Numbered from the stretch's first letter, positions 44,280 to 53,590 are shown. The stretch: 64,000 bases of DNA from Enterococcus quebecensis (GCF_001730365.1 NZ_MIKB01000017.1:1-64000), one strand, 5' to 3'. Notes: generated from the letters alone by a model not told the origin. Made by a program: numbers and translations.

Positions 44280-45061
44280 GCACAGTTTTAGAACTTAAAA
44301 ATGCAACCAAGAGAATTGATAATGGTTTGAATGAAACAAAAGTTATTTTAAATCATGTGAATCTAAAAATTGCTCAAGGCGAGTTTGTTACTGTATTAGG
44401 TGGTAATGGCGCAGGAAAAAGTACGTTGTTTAATAGTATTACAGGAACTCTAGCTTTGAGTGAAGGGGATCTGTTTATTAATGATCAGAGAATCACTACT
44501 TATTCTGAAGAGAAACGAGCAAAATATTTTTCACGTGTTTTTCAAGATCCAAAAATGGGCACGGCACCGAGGATGACCGTTTCCGAGAATCTACTATTGG
44601 CGATGTATCGAGGGCAAAGACGAGGATTACGATTACGCAAAATAAATGAACAAAGAGACTTTTTTGCAAAAATATGCAGCGAGGTAGGAAATGGTCTTGA
44701 AAATCATTTAGACACACCAACTGGCAACCTATCTGGTGGGCAAAGACAAGCTTTAAGTTTATTAATGGCAACATTGACTAAACCAGAATTATTGCTTTTA
44801 GATGAGCATACAGCGGCTCTGGATCCAAAGACATCTAAACAGTTGATGCAATTGACAGATCAACGAATCAAAGAAGCAAATCTAACTTGTTTAATGATCA
44901 CTCACCGAATGGAAGATGCGCTTCATTACGGTAATCGACTAATCGTCTTACAAAAGGGTCAAATCATCAAAGATTTAAACAAAGAAGAAAAAGAAAAATT
45001 AACATTACAAGATTTGTTGATGTTCTTTGAAGAAGAGACAGAAGAAATCGCAATTGATTGA
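44276..45061 (+). CDS. trpZ: Tryptophan-type ABC transporter ATPase
   Basis: A 261-residue ABC ATPase with all motifs: Walker A GGNGAGKST, Q-loop SRVFQDPKMGT, signature LSGGQRQALS, Walker B LLLLDEHTAALDP and the switch His in MITHRMEDAL. Walker B carries H in place of the second E-x-P pattern of many importers (DEHTAALDP), but this is normal in the subfamily. Third gene of the operon, closed by a strong terminator. Confidence 0.9.
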   Translation: MSTVLELKNATKRIDNGLNETKVILNHVNLKIAQGEFVTVLGGNGAGKSTLFNSITGTLALSEGDLFINDQRITTYSEEKRAKYFSRVFQDPKMGTAPRMTVSENLLLAMYRGQRRGLRLRKINEQRDFFAKICSEVGNGLENHLDTPTGNLSGGQRQALSLLMATLTKPELLLLDEHTAALDPKTSKQLMQLTDQRIKEANLTCLMITHRMEDALHYGNRLIVLQKGQIIKDLNKEEKEKLTLQDLLMFFEEETEEIAID

Positions 45062-45063
45062 TA

Positions 45064-45112
45064 AAAAAAGATTGTTCTAGTAATTCAATACATTACTGGA
45101 ACAATCTTTTTT
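45064..45112 (+). terminator. Terminator of trpXYZ
   Basis: A 20-bp stem with one G-U pair (45064-45083 with 45093-45112), flanked by A and T runs. It also faces the convergent exporter gene. Confidence 0.85.
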
Positions 45113-45126
45113 ATTTGGATGAGAGA

Positions 45127-45594
45127 CTACTTTGTTATTTTCATGGTTGATTTATGTTTATCGAATAATTTTTTTAATAACCGTTCTACAATTCCAGTAA
45201 CCATAAATCCTGCAGCAATTGCTCCAGCAGTCATAATGACTTTTATGATTGAATGAATGCCGCTAACATAATCTCCTAAAACAATGTTTCTAACTGCTTG
45301 ATATGCAGGGCCGCCAGGAACTAAGGGAACAAGACTTGGAATATTGAAAATAGTCATAGGCATTTTTTTTCTACGGGAAAAGTAAATACTCATCATACCA
45401 ATTCCAATTGCACCAAGAAAATTTGCAAATATTTCACCTGTATCCAAATTTTTAGCGAACCAAAAGATCATCCAACCAACAGCACCTGTGATGCCGCAAG
45501 CGTTTAAGAGTTTTCTAGGTACGTTGGTAACAATACCAAACGTAACTGTACTGAAATAACTAAATAAATAATGAATCACAACTTCCACGTTCAT
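45127..45594 (-). CDS. Threonine/serine exporter-type protein, small subunit (DUF3815)
   Basis: A 155-residue membrane protein with about four segments, the C-terminal (ThrE_2/YjjB) half of the split ThrE exporter. It has VTNVPRKLLNACGITGAVGW and IPSLVPLVPGGPAYQAVRNIVLGDY. The partner gene lies directly upstream. In Corynebacterium the fused form exports threonine and serine, while the split YjjPB of Escherichia exports succinate; the substrate here is open. The ATG at 45594 is only two bases from AAGGAG, so the GTG at 45588 may be the true start. Confidence 0.85.
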   Translation of the reverse strand: MNVEVVIHYLFSYFSTVTFGIVTNVPRKLLNACGITGAVGWMIFWFAKNLDTGEIFANFLGAIGIGMMSIYFSRRKKMPMTIFNIPSLVPLVPGGPAYQAVRNIVLGDYVSGIHSIIKVIMTAGAIAAGFMVTGIVERLLKKLFDKHKSTMKITK

Positions 45595-45600
45595 TTCTCC

Positions 45601-46362
45601 TTATATAAATAGTTTAAAAACGATTGCAATTCCAATTCCAATCGATCCAGCGACAAAAATTGCCTCAGTGCCACGAGCTGTTCCGCTGATTAAATGTCCT
45701 GCTAATATATCTCTGAAAGAGTTTGTGATAGCAACACCTGGAACAAGGGGCATAACAGCGCCTATTATAATGTTGTCCATATTTTCTGCTAGATGAAATG
45801 TTACAGCAAGATAGGCAAGTAAACCAATGGTAAAAGCTGAAAGAAAGTCATCTAAGAATTTGATATTCAGCCATTCTTTCGTAAAAAAGGAAACACTAAA
45901 ACCAATCATGCCAATAAAAAAAGTTGCCAAAAAATCGTTCCAAGTTCCACCGAATATATACATTAACGTACAACTAACTACTCCAGCAGCAAAAATTTGT
46001 AGTGGAATAGAATAAGTAGGGGCTTCATGATTAATATTTGTAAGTCTGTGGTTGAGTTCTTCCAAAGTAATTTCTTTCTCAGCAAATTTTCGTGAAAGAT
46101 TGTTGACGATTGCTACTTTCTCTAAATTAATGCTACGCTCAGTCACATTTTCTATTTGGGTATAATTACTTGAGCGGAACCCCATAAATAGCCCCGTAGC
46201 AGTAACGTAACTAACACTTTCTTTTTGGCCCGCATTTTCTGCGATTCGATTCATAGTATCTTCAACTCGATAAACTTCTGAGCCGCTTTCAGTCATAATT
46301 TTACCAGCCATTAAACAAGTATCTAAAATAAGTTGAATCGGTGGTTGTTTCATCTTACTCAT
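45601..46362 (-). CDS. Threonine/serine exporter-type protein, large subunit (DUF1212)
   Basis: A 253-residue protein. Residues 1-110 form the soluble ThrE N-domain with CLMAGKIMTESGSEVYRVEDTM, and about five membrane segments follow. IIGAVMPLVPGVAITNSFRDILAGH is the family hallmark. AAGGAG precedes the ATG at 46362. The pair forms a two-gene operon (YjjP/YjjB-like), and the stop lies six bases from the next gene. No obvious regulator is adjacent. Confidence 0.87.
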   Translation of the reverse strand: MSKMKQPPIQLILDTCLMAGKIMTESGSEVYRVEDTMNRIAENAGQKESVSYVTATGLFMGFRSSNYTQIENVTERSINLEKVAIVNNLSRKFAEKEITLEELNHRLTNINHEAPTYSIPLQIFAAGVVSCTLMYIFGGTWNDFLATFFIGMIGFSVSFFTKEWLNIKFLDDFLSAFTIGLLAYLAVTFHLAENMDNIIIGAVMPLVPGVAITNSFRDILAGHLISGTARGTEAIFVAGSIGIGIAIVFKLFI

Positions 46363-46586
46363 ATATCAAAACTCCTTACAGTAAAATTTGCAGCAAAACT
46401 AGTGTATCATTTTTTACAGCTGTTTGAAATGGATAAAACGTTTTAGTGTTAAAAAAGAGATATCGCTTAGAATTATAAAGAAACACTAAAAAAACATATG
46501 AAAATTCACATATATAGGAAAGACCCTTGCATTTTTTGATCAAAAGTCCTATCCTTGATGTAACAAACCGAAGGGGTCTAGATATT

Positions 46587-46793
46587 ATGGATAAACAATG
46601 GTCACTTTATTCAGTAAGCAGTCTGGTTTTACTTGTATTGTTAAAAAGAACGTTCGATCAGGGACATATGGGATTAAGCCTCATGTTGCTTTTTCTCTTG
46701 CTGATTCAAGTGACAGGAACCGTTATCTGTGTTCATCAAAAAAGACATAAAAAAGAAGAGGTTGGGACAAAAGTGTTTAGCTCCGAGAAATAA
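46587..46793 (+). CDS. Small two-segment membrane protein
   Basis: A 68-residue protein from ATG 46587 (AAGGGG ten bases upstream). It has hydrophobic stretches around residues 7-18 and 26-48, then a basic tail. The last 12 codons (VGTKVFSSEK and neighbours) and the stop codon are part of a dispersed intergenic repeat (copy B). The natural C-terminus may therefore have been replaced by repeat insertion. No family is recognised. Confidence 0.5.
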   Translation: MDKQWSLYSVSSLVLLVLLKRTFDQGHMGLSLMLLFLLLIQVTGTVICVHQKRHKKEEVGTKVFSSEK

Positions 46794-46900
46794 GCAGTTG
46801 ATGTGATCGAAGCAAAGCGTAGTCTATTTTCGTCTCACCGTTTATTCTGATTTTAAGGGTCTGAGATATAACTCGAAGAGTTATGTCCCAGACCCTTTTT
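46758..46900 (+). repeat. Dispersed intergenic repeat, copy B, with terminator
   Basis: Starts GAGGTTGGGACAAAAGTG followed by TTTAGCTCCGAGAAATAAGC. It ends in a hairpin (46855-46895, AAGGGTCTG with CAGACCCTT and inner ATAACTC-GAA-GAGTTAT) followed by T residues. The 5' motif is shared with copies at 33563 and 63353. The hairpin serves the small gene and the convergent HAD gene. Confidence 0.75.
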
Positions 46901-46928
46901 TATAATTATTTTTAGAGAAATCAATAGT

Positions 46929-47702
46929 TTAAATCAGGTCAAAATGCTTTAAGGCATGAATAATTCCGCCTTCAGTATTTTTCTTAGTAATATAACTAGA
47001 TCGTTCTTTTAACTCTTTTCGAGCATTGCCCATGGCAATCTTATTGTCACAAGCATCAAATAAAGCAAGGTCATTAATCCCATCACCAAAGGCAAAAGTT
47101 GGGACTTTTGGCAATACTAGAGTTTTAAATAGATTTTGGACACCAGATCCTTTAGAAACACCTTTCCTAACGGTGTCGATAGAGTAAGGTCCATTACGAT
47201 AGAAAGTCATTTCAGGAAAATGCTTCAAGTAATGCTCGTCACCATCTTCGGATAAAACTAACATCATATTGACTGTTTTATTTTTTAGATTAGATTGATC
47301 AATAACAGGTGGGCGGGAATGAATGAAAGCATAAGCATTTTCTAATATGTCGCTATGGCCAGAACACCAAATCTGCTGATCATTATAGTATGAAATTTCA
47401 TGACCTAAGCTTTTCACATGTTCATACATTTTCAGGCATTCTTCGTAGGTAAATTCATCTGAATAAATTTTCTGTCCTTCGACTTGAATAAATTGTCCAT
47501 TCATTACGATTGCCGAATCAATACCGCTGTCCTTCATAATATGTTCAATTTCTACAACCGTGCGACCTGTTGCGATCATTGGTAGAACATGGTTGTCTTT
47601 TAAAGCACTAATCGCAGTAGTGATCTCAGGTGTGATTTGTGATTCATGATTCAATAATGTACCATCTAAATCAAAAAAAGCAATAGCTTGTATATTTTCC
47701 AT
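46929..47702 (-). CDS. HAD-superfamily Cof-type phosphatase
   Basis: A 257-residue phosphatase of the Cof/YidA group, acting on sugar phosphates or nucleotides in the cytoplasm. Motif I is FFDLDGTLLNHE and motif II is MIATGRT. The lysine motif lies in RKGVSKGSGVQNL, and motif IV is FAFGDGINDLALFD. The C2 cap domain lies between residues 85 and 190. Single gene. The substrate cannot be read from sequence. Confidence 0.92.
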   Translation of the reverse strand: MENIQAIAFFDLDGTLLNHESQITPEITTAISALKDNHVLPMIATGRTVVEIEHIMKDSGIDSAIVMNGQFIQVEGQKIYSDEFTYEECLKMYEHVKSLGHEISYYNDQQIWCSGHSDILENAYAFIHSRPPVIDQSNLKNKTVNMMLVLSEDGDEHYLKHFPEMTFYRNGPYSIDTVRKGVSKGSGVQNLFKTLVLPKVPTFAFGDGINDLALFDACDNKIAMGNARKELKERSSYITKKNTEGGIIHALKHFDLI

Positions 47703-47783
47703 GAATTTTCAACGTCCTTTCAACCTTAATCTTATCAAAGAATGAAAAAAAGACAAAGCTTTTTTGAAGAAAGATAGAAGTTA

Positions 47784-47812
47784 TTGGAGCTAGCAAGATT
47801 TTAGAGTATAAT
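47784..47812 (+). promoter_or_regulatory. Promoter of the two-component operon
   Basis: TTGGAG (47784-47789) and TATAAT (47807-47812), 17 bases apart, about 40 bases before the response regulator start. Confidence 0.65.
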
Positions 47813-47852
47813 ATAAGTGACGTTAAACTTGAATGGAAGAGGAGAATATATA

Positions 47853-48572
47853 ATGAATGTATTAATGATAGAAGACAATGAATCAGTATCCGAAATGATG
47901 CAAATGTTTTTCTTAAACGAAGGTTGGAACGCTACGTTTAAGTACGATGGCAAAGAAGGTTTAGATACTTTTTTAGAAAATCCTGAAAAATGGGATATGA
48001 TCACTTTAGATTTAAATTTACCAACGATGGATGGAATGGCAGTATGTCGTGAAGTGCGCAAAGTGTCTAATACGGTACCAATTGTTATGCTAACTGCAAG
48101 AGACTCAGAAAGTGACCAAGTTATAGGTTTGGAGATGGGAGCAGATGATTATGTGACAAAACCATTTAGTCCTCTCACTTTGATTGCGCGTATAAAAGCG
48201 TTACATCGTCGTTCAGAAATAACTGATCATGGGACGGATAGTGTTGATCGTTCAGGCGACCAATTCGATGTAGAAACGGATCACTTTAAAATGAATACAA
48301 AGACTAGAGAAGCTTATCTAGATGATAAATTAATCGGTGGCTTAACACCAAAAGAATTTGATCTTCTTTATACTTTAGCCAAAAAACCGAGGCAGGTATT
48401 TTCACGTGAGCAACTGCTTGAGATGGTTTGGGACTATCAATATTTCGGAGATGAGCGAACCGTTGATGCGCACATAAAAAAATTGCGTCAAAAAATTGAA
48501 AAAGTGGGACCACAAGTGATTCAAACTGTTTGGGGCGTCGGGTATAAATTTGATGATTCTGGAGTCGCGTAG
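47853..48572 (+). CDS. OmpR-family response regulator
   Basis: A 239-residue regulator. The receiver domain has the acidic pair in MIEDNES, the phospho-acceptor Asp in MITLDLNLPTMDG, T in VMLTARD and K in YVTKPFSP. The winged helix carries LTPKEFDLLYTLAKKPRQVFSREQLLE and DERTVDAHIKKLRQKI. The start is ATG 47853 after AGAGGAGA. The kinase starts directly after the stop. Its signal is unknown. It resembles envelope-stress systems of low-GC bacteria, but I do not assign a name. Confidence 0.92.
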   Translation: MNVLMIEDNESVSEMMQMFFLNEGWNATFKYDGKEGLDTFLENPEKWDMITLDLNLPTMDGMAVCREVRKVSNTVPIVMLTARDSESDQVIGLEMGADDYVTKPFSPLTLIARIKALHRRSEITDHGTDSVDRSGDQFDVETDHFKMNTKTREAYLDDKLIGGLTPKEFDLLYTLAKKPRQVFSREQLLEMVWDYQYFGDERTVDAHIKKLRQKIEKVGPQVIQTVWGVGYKFDDSGVA

Positions 48573-50039
48573 ATGAAATATTTATATCAGCAACTATTGG
48601 CTTTTTGGGGTGTGATTATTTTAATCATATTGATTGTAGGTACATCCTTTACACAACTTACTAAAAAGACAATGCAGGATAACAATTACGAACAACTTCG
48701 AGGCTATGCAATTTCAGCTTGGCAAACGAAAGATTCTATCAACAGATTACCTGGTATGACAGATCAAGATATCTGGAATACATCCTTCCGTTTATTTGAA
48801 GGATTTCTAAGTAATCAAGATGTTCAATTTGTTTTTTACGATAGAAATATGGACGTTCAGTATCCTTTGAATAAAGAAAAAAAACTCGACAACTCTGTAA
48901 TTAAAGAAAACTGGAGAGCATTAATGGAAGGGCAGCAAAAGTACGCTACAATAGATAAAGATATATATGGGGAAAAACATATGTCATCTTATGTAATGTT
49001 GCCTGTAAGTCAACTGGATGTTCAATCAAATAAAAATGTTATCATAGGTGCATTGATCATTACTCAACCTGCAAAGAATGTTTCAGATAGCGTGGATGCA
49101 ATAACTGCAAATTTATTTAAAGGTTTTATTATCTCAAGTATTGTAGGGTTGATTTTGAGTTATTTCTTTGCTAGTTTCCAAGTGAAACGTATTAACCGAA
49201 TGCGAAAGGCTACAAAAGAGATAACGAGCGGCAATTTTGATATTAAACTTGTTGCCCATGATAAGGATGAATTCGATGATTTAGCTGATGATTTCAATAA
49301 AATGGCTGAATCTTTAAAAGAATCCAGAGAAGAAATTGATCGCCAAGAAGAGCGTCGACGTCAATTTATGGCTGATGCTTCTCACGAAATGAGAACGCCG
49401 TTAACAACTATAAATGGTTTACTTGAAGGTTTGCAATATAATGCAATACCAGAAGGGCAAAGAGAAAATGCCATTAAGCTTATGCAAAATGAAACGTCTC
49501 GCTTAATTCGTTTAGTGAATGAAAACTTAGATTATGAAAAAATCAGAACCAATCAAATCAGTATTGTTATCAAAAAATTTGATGCAACAGAGACGTTGAA
49601 AAATATACTCACTCAATTAGAGGCAAAAGCTGAGTCTGCTAATGATCGACTTATTTTAGAGACAACCGATGCAATCGATGTTTACGCTGATTATGATCGT
49701 TTTGTTCAAATCATGGTAAACATCATTCAAAATGCGATACAGTTTACTCAAAGTGGTGATATACGAATTCATATTCAAAAAGGTTATTTAGAGACAATTG
49801 TAACCATCACTGACACAGGTATTGGAATGTCAGAAGAACAAGTTCAGAATATTTGGGATCGTTATTATAAGGTTGACCCATCTAGAAAAAATACGAAATA
49901 CGGTGAATCTGGTTTAGGTTTATCAATCGTTGAACAGTTGGTTCGCTTACACAAAGGCAAGATTAGCGTTGAAAGCGAAGTAGGGAAAGGGACTAGTTTT
50001 ACTATTTCATTTCCTGATGTGGAGATTTCAGATCAATGA
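48573..50039 (+). CDS. Sensor histidine kinase
   Basis: A 488-residue membrane kinase. Two membrane segments (about 8-28 and 177-199) flank an extracellular domain of some 150 residues. HAMP follows (NRMRKATKEITSGNFDIKL), then HisKA with the phospho-His in ADASHEMRTPLTTINGL. The ATPase domain has N in MVNIIQNAIQF, DTGIGM and GESGLGLSIVEQL. Its gene starts at the base after the regulator stop. The divergence of the outside domain leaves the stimulus open. The ABC-like pair on the opposite strand downstream is not obviously its target. Confidence 0.92.
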   Translation: MKYLYQQLLAFWGVIILIILIVGTSFTQLTKKTMQDNNYEQLRGYAISAWQTKDSINRLPGMTDQDIWNTSFRLFEGFLSNQDVQFVFYDRNMDVQYPLNKEKKLDNSVIKENWRALMEGQQKYATIDKDIYGEKHMSSYVMLPVSQLDVQSNKNVIIGALIITQPAKNVSDSVDAITANLFKGFIISSIVGLILSYFFASFQVKRINRMRKATKEITSGNFDIKLVAHDKDEFDDLADDFNKMAESLKESREEIDRQEERRRQFMADASHEMRTPLTTINGLLEGLQYNAIPEGQRENAIKLMQNETSRLIRLVNENLDYEKIRTNQISIVIKKFDATETLKNILTQLEAKAESANDRLILETTDAIDVYADYDRFVQIMVNIIQNAIQFTQSGDIRIHIQKGYLETIVTITDTGIGMSEEQVQNIWDRYYKVDPSRKNTKYGESGLGLSIVEQLVRLHKGKISVESEVGKGTSFTISFPDVEISDQ

Positions 50040-50049
50040 TAGCAAAGCG

Positions 50050-50092
50050 AAAGATCCGATTAAACAAAAATTGTTTAATCGGATCTTTTATT
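50050..50092. terminator. Bidirectional terminator after the kinase gene
   Basis: An 18-bp perfect stem (50050-50067 with 50071-50088) with a three-base loop and flanking A/T runs, between convergent genes. Confidence 0.88.
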
Positions 50093-50098
50093 TTTTAT

Positions 50099-50650
50099 TT
50101 ATGCAGTGTTGATAATCTTGTCCATATAAGGACTTTCAGCAATCTGTATATCATTTGTTAAAACTAGAATTGCTTTTTGTTGTTCTTTTGCTATTTTTTG
50201 AAGTAATGGTAGTAAGTTTTGTCGCTGGCCAATGGAAAGGTCTTGAAAGATATCATCAATTATGATTATATCTTTACCAATAATCATTAATTGAACTAAT
50301 TGAAGTTTGATACGTTCAAAAGATGTGAGGTGGGATTCAGAAGTATTTAAAATGCTATCCTTAAGCCCGACATAATCTAGATATTCATTTAGTAGAGGCT
50401 TTTTATTTTTTTCTTTGATAGAAGTACCTACAAATAAATTATCTCTAATGGAAAGGTAAGGCAAAAAGATATTCTCGGATAAGATAAAACCAACGGACAT
50501 AGACTGTTTCATATCAAATGTTTTATCAATTAGAAAGTAAAAATCCGCTTGAATACTACTTTGATCTTCTAGAACAACAGTCATGTGTTGTTGTTGAAAC
50601 AATTCACTAAAACGATCATCTGTCCAATTTTTTGCTAAAGAATGATTCAT
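50099..50650 (-). CDS. Degenerate ABC ATPase lacking a Walker A motif
   Basis: A 183-residue protein resembling the ATPase of FtsX/MacB-type exporters. It keeps a Q-loop-like region (VGFILSENIFLPYLSIRDNL, with S in place of Q), a weak signature LTSFERIKLQ and a Walker B DIIIIDDIF. The switch His is replaced (LVLTND). The N-terminal part with the P-loop is missing: only about 45 residues precede the Q-loop, and none matches GxxGxGKS. The upstream gene ends four bases before the start, so no lost exon is hidden there. It probably cannot hydrolyse ATP. It could be a decayed gene or a structural partner of the permease. Confidence 0.65.
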   Translation of the reverse strand: MNHSLAKNWTDDRFSELFQQQHMTVVLEDQSSIQADFYFLIDKTFDMKQSMSVGFILSENIFLPYLSIRDNLFVGTSIKEKNKKPLLNEYLDYVGLKDSILNTSESHLTSFERIKLQLVQLMIIGKDIIIIDDIFQDLSIGQRQNLLPLLQKIAKEQQKAILVLTNDIQIAESPYMDKIINTA

Positions 50651-50654
50651 TTGA

Positions 50655-51365
50655 TCACGTCCTAAATACTTTTATGGATTTTTTTGATGAAAAATATGTT
50701 AATAATAAAGTCATTCCAGTTGAAGTAGACAATATAATCAGGCAATTTTTCAAGAAAGCTCTAAAGATAGTAGCAAAAGGTAAACGATTAACTCCAACTG
50801 TAAAAAAATGAGTGTTGTTGGTTAAATTAGCAATTTGATTAGGGGAGTTTTCCAAAAGTACACTCGATGAGAAAAAAGAAACTCGCCGGATACCCGTTAC
50901 ATCTGAAATCAAAGGTCTAACATATATTAAGAAAAACTCATATGTATGTTGGCAAACTAAAAGGAACACAGCTGCAGTAAAAATGCCTGCGATGATAGGG
51001 ATAAGATTTTCTAAAAGAGACTGCTTAATAATGAAGCGATTTGAAAATCCCATAATACGCCATTTCATCATGTCTTGTTCTTTTATTCGCAATGAAATGA
51101 AAAACAATCTAGCTATTAGAATAATACCCAATATTAGAATGGCCAAATACATGGAAGAATATAACTTCATAATTTTTTGATAATTAATGAGGTAGTCAGA
51201 GTTAGTGATATAGCTATGCACCTGATTGAAAACCGTTTTTTCAATATCAATCAGGTTCAAAATGCTTGTTGAGAAAAATAGAAAAATAGCAGAACAAACA
51301 CCAATGCTGAAAGAAATTTTTTTATGGTAAGAAACGCTAGCAAAAGCGTAACGGATGTTTTTCAA
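50655..51365 (-). CDS. FtsX-like ABC permease
   Basis: A 236-residue membrane protein with about four segments: one near the N-terminus, two in the middle and one near the C-terminus. The segment IISLR-like ISLRIKEQDMMKWRIMGFSNRFIIKQSLLENL matches the coupling loop of FtsX/MacB permeases, in which the E-x-x-x-x-x-x-x-G-x-S pattern precedes a membrane segment. The start is TTG at 51365, seven bases after GAGGTG. It forms an operon with the P-loop-less ATPase. About half the length of normal single-unit permeases of this family (around 350-400), so it may be shortened. Confidence 0.65.
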   Translation of the reverse strand: MKNIRYAFASVSYHKKISFSIGVCSAIFLFFSTSILNLIDIEKTVFNQVHSYITNSDYLINYQKIMKLYSSMYLAILILGIILIARLFFISLRIKEQDMMKWRIMGFSNRFIIKQSLLENLIPIIAGIFTAAVFLLVCQHTYEFFLIYVRPLISDVTGIRRVSFFSSSVLLENSPNQIANLTNNTHFFTVGVNRLPFATIFRAFLKNCLIILSTSTGMTLLLTYFSSKKSIKVFRT

Positions 51366-51429
51366 ATATATTCACCTCACTGTAATAAGTATAAAAGAAG
51401 AATATGAATTTATTATGAACAAGATATAA

Positions 51430-51458
51430 AAAAGCTTGAGTAATTTACTCAAGCTTTT
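51430..51458 (-). terminator. Terminator of ltaS
   Basis: AAAAGCTTGAGTA pairs with TACTCAAGCTTTT around a short loop (51430-51458), flanked by A and T runs, just past the ltaS stop codon. It may also serve in the opposite sense. Confidence 0.8.
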
Positions 51459-51472
51459 GTGATTATTCTATG

Positions 51473-53590
51473 CTATTTTCCATTTTTTAAATAGTCTTGG
51501 TAAGATTCAGTACGGTATTTATCAACAGTAGAGGTATTATTATTTTTACTATAAACACTAGTTGAGTCTTTACCTTTTTCTTTTTCGATTTTCTCTAATT
51601 GTTGTAATTGGTCTTTGTAATTATAGTCATCTGGATTTACTGGAGTCAATCCACTGTTTGTATAGAAACGTAACAAGTCACCATTTGTTGTTTGATCAGA
51701 GATTTTAAGCTGTAGAGCTGCTTTTTCTTTTAGCGCATGTGCTTCTTGTTTCTCTTGCTCTGTGGGTTCTTCTATTAAACGACCGGTTGCTGTGTCATAG
51801 ATACTAGAACCCAGCATTGTGTATTTTGGTGAAACAAAGTTACCATTTCTAAAGGCAACTATTTGAGAATTTTCTTTAGAGAATAAGTCTTGTCCCATTT
51901 GAATATAGTTTTTAGTATCAATACCCATTAAATGTAATAGAGTAGGTAAAGCATCGATTTGTCCACCGTAAGTATGGTTAATCCCACCGTTTGTTTGGCC
52001 AGGAATATGAATCATATATGGAACACGTTGCATTGTTGAATTATCAAAGTCATTCCATGTTGATTTTGTTTTTCCAAGTAATTCAGCCAAGTTTTGATTT
52101 CTTGAAGTTGAAACACCATAGTGATCGCCATAAAGAACGATAATCGAATTTTCATACAAACCAGAAGCTTTTAAGTAGTTAAAGAACTCTTCAACTGATT
52201 TATCAAGATAGTTTGCTGTAGCAAAATATCCATTGATTGTTTCATCCGATGTTTGAGCAATCGGAAATCCAGCTTCATTATTTGTAAATTGAGAATATGG
52301 ATAGTGATTTGAGACTGCAATAAATTTAGAATAAAATGGTTGCTGTAAATGTTCTAAATACTGTGTGGATTGCTGGAAGAAAGGTTTGTCATGCAATCCG
52401 TATTGGAACGAGTTATCTTCATTAACGTTATAGTAGTTTGCATCAAAGAAGTAATTATAACCTAAGTGTTTGTATGTTTCATTACGGTTCCAGAAGTTAC
52501 CCGCGTTTCCATGAAATACAGCACTAGTGTAACCTGCTTCTTGGCCCAAAATTGCCGGTGCAGCTTCAAAAGTATTCTTCCCGCCAACTTGAGTGAAGAG
52601 AGAGCCTTGATCTAAACCGAATAAAGAATTTTCGAACATTGTCTCAGCATCACTAGTTTTTCCTTGTCCCACTTGATGGAAAAAGTTGTCAAAACTGTAG
52701 GTGCTGTTACTGTGATATAAGCTATTGATAAACGGTGTAACTACATGTTCCGTTCCATTTTCATCTTTTAATTTGTAGTCGATCAAAAATTGTTGGAAGC
52801 TTTCTAAGTGGATGTAAATTACATTTTTACCTTTTGCCATACCAAATGTATCAGAATTTGGTGCTGCATAATGTCCTTTTACGTAATCAGCTACAGTATC
52901 CATGTCATTCTCACTAGCTTCTGCTCGAACTTGGTTTGTCTGGTACGTAGTAACTCCATCATAGACAGTAAAAGCGTTAAGTCCTAAAAATTTAACGATA
53001 TAGTCTCTAGAAAATTGACGACCAAGTAATTGAGGACGTGCAGTTTCAGCCAGAGTAAGGTTTGCTGCAAAGAATAGAGCAGATAATAAGCTGATGGAGA
53101 CAGCTACTCTAGCTCGTACTGGACGTTCATCCATTTTGATTTTTTTAGTGATTAATAAGATGCCAATAATAATGAAGTCTAGCCAATAAATCACATCATA
53201 CGGTCTAAATAATCGCAAAGCACTCTCACCAAGGCCGCTAGCAACTTTACCAGCTCCTAGCATCGTATTTACAGTAATAAAGTCAGTAAATTCTCTATAG
53301 TAAACAACGTTGGAGAATAACAATAAACTCATTAAGAAATAAATGATCATCATAGTTATATAAGAACCTTTTTTTCGTCTTACATATAATGCAATTGCTA
53401 GTAAGAAAAATGTTGAAGCAATTGGGTTAATGAAGAGAATAAAATATTCTAAGGCATTCTCAATTCTTAAATGAAAATCTATTGTATAAGCAAAAATGTT
53501 TTTTAGCCAAATTAATATAGCGACAAAACCGAATAGTCCTAGCCGTGTATTTAAAAAGTTAGGCATTTTTATTTTTTTAATAATAGTCAA
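51473..53590 (-). CDS. ltaS: Lipoteichoic acid synthase
   Basis: LtaS polymerises glycerolphosphate from phosphatidylglycerol on the outer membrane face. Five N-terminal membrane segments (to about residue 200) are followed by a sulfatase-type domain. It contains YIHLESFQQFLIDYK, the catalytic Thr in GQGKTSDAETMFENSLFG, AVFHGNAGNFWNRNETYKHLGY and LYGDHYGVS. The C-terminal tail is Lys/Asn-rich. The start is uncertain. I prefer TTG 53590, with GGAAGGG 11 bases upstream; ATG 53566 has no binding site, and a longer frame from 53632 lacks support too. Enterococci usually have two LtaS-type proteins; this may be either. Confidence 0.92.
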   Translation of the reverse strand: MTIIKKIKMPNFLNTRLGLFGFVAILIWLKNIFAYTIDFHLRIENALEYFILFINPIASTFFLLAIALYVRRKKGSYITMMIIYFLMSLLLFSNVVYYREFTDFITVNTMLGAGKVASGLGESALRLFRPYDVIYWLDFIIIGILLITKKIKMDERPVRARVAVSISLLSALFFAANLTLAETARPQLLGRQFSRDYIVKFLGLNAFTVYDGVTTYQTNQVRAEASENDMDTVADYVKGHYAAPNSDTFGMAKGKNVIYIHLESFQQFLIDYKLKDENGTEHVVTPFINSLYHSNSTYSFDNFFHQVGQGKTSDAETMFENSLFGLDQGSLFTQVGGKNTFEAAPAILGQEAGYTSAVFHGNAGNFWNRNETYKHLGYNYFFDANYYNVNEDNSFQYGLHDKPFFQQSTQYLEHLQQPFYSKFIAVSNHYPYSQFTNNEAGFPIAQTSDETINGYFATANYLDKSVEEFFNYLKASGLYENSIIVLYGDHYGVSTSRNQNLAELLGKTKSTWNDFDNSTMQRVPYMIHIPGQTNGGINHTYGGQIDALPTLLHLMGIDTKNYIQMGQDLFSKENSQIVAFRNGNFVSPKYTMLGSSIYDTATGRLIEEPTEQEKQEAHALKEKAALQLKISDQTTNGDLLRFYTNSGLTPVNPDDYNYKDQLQQLEKIEKEKGKDSTSVYSKNNNTSTVDKYRTESYQDYLKNGK

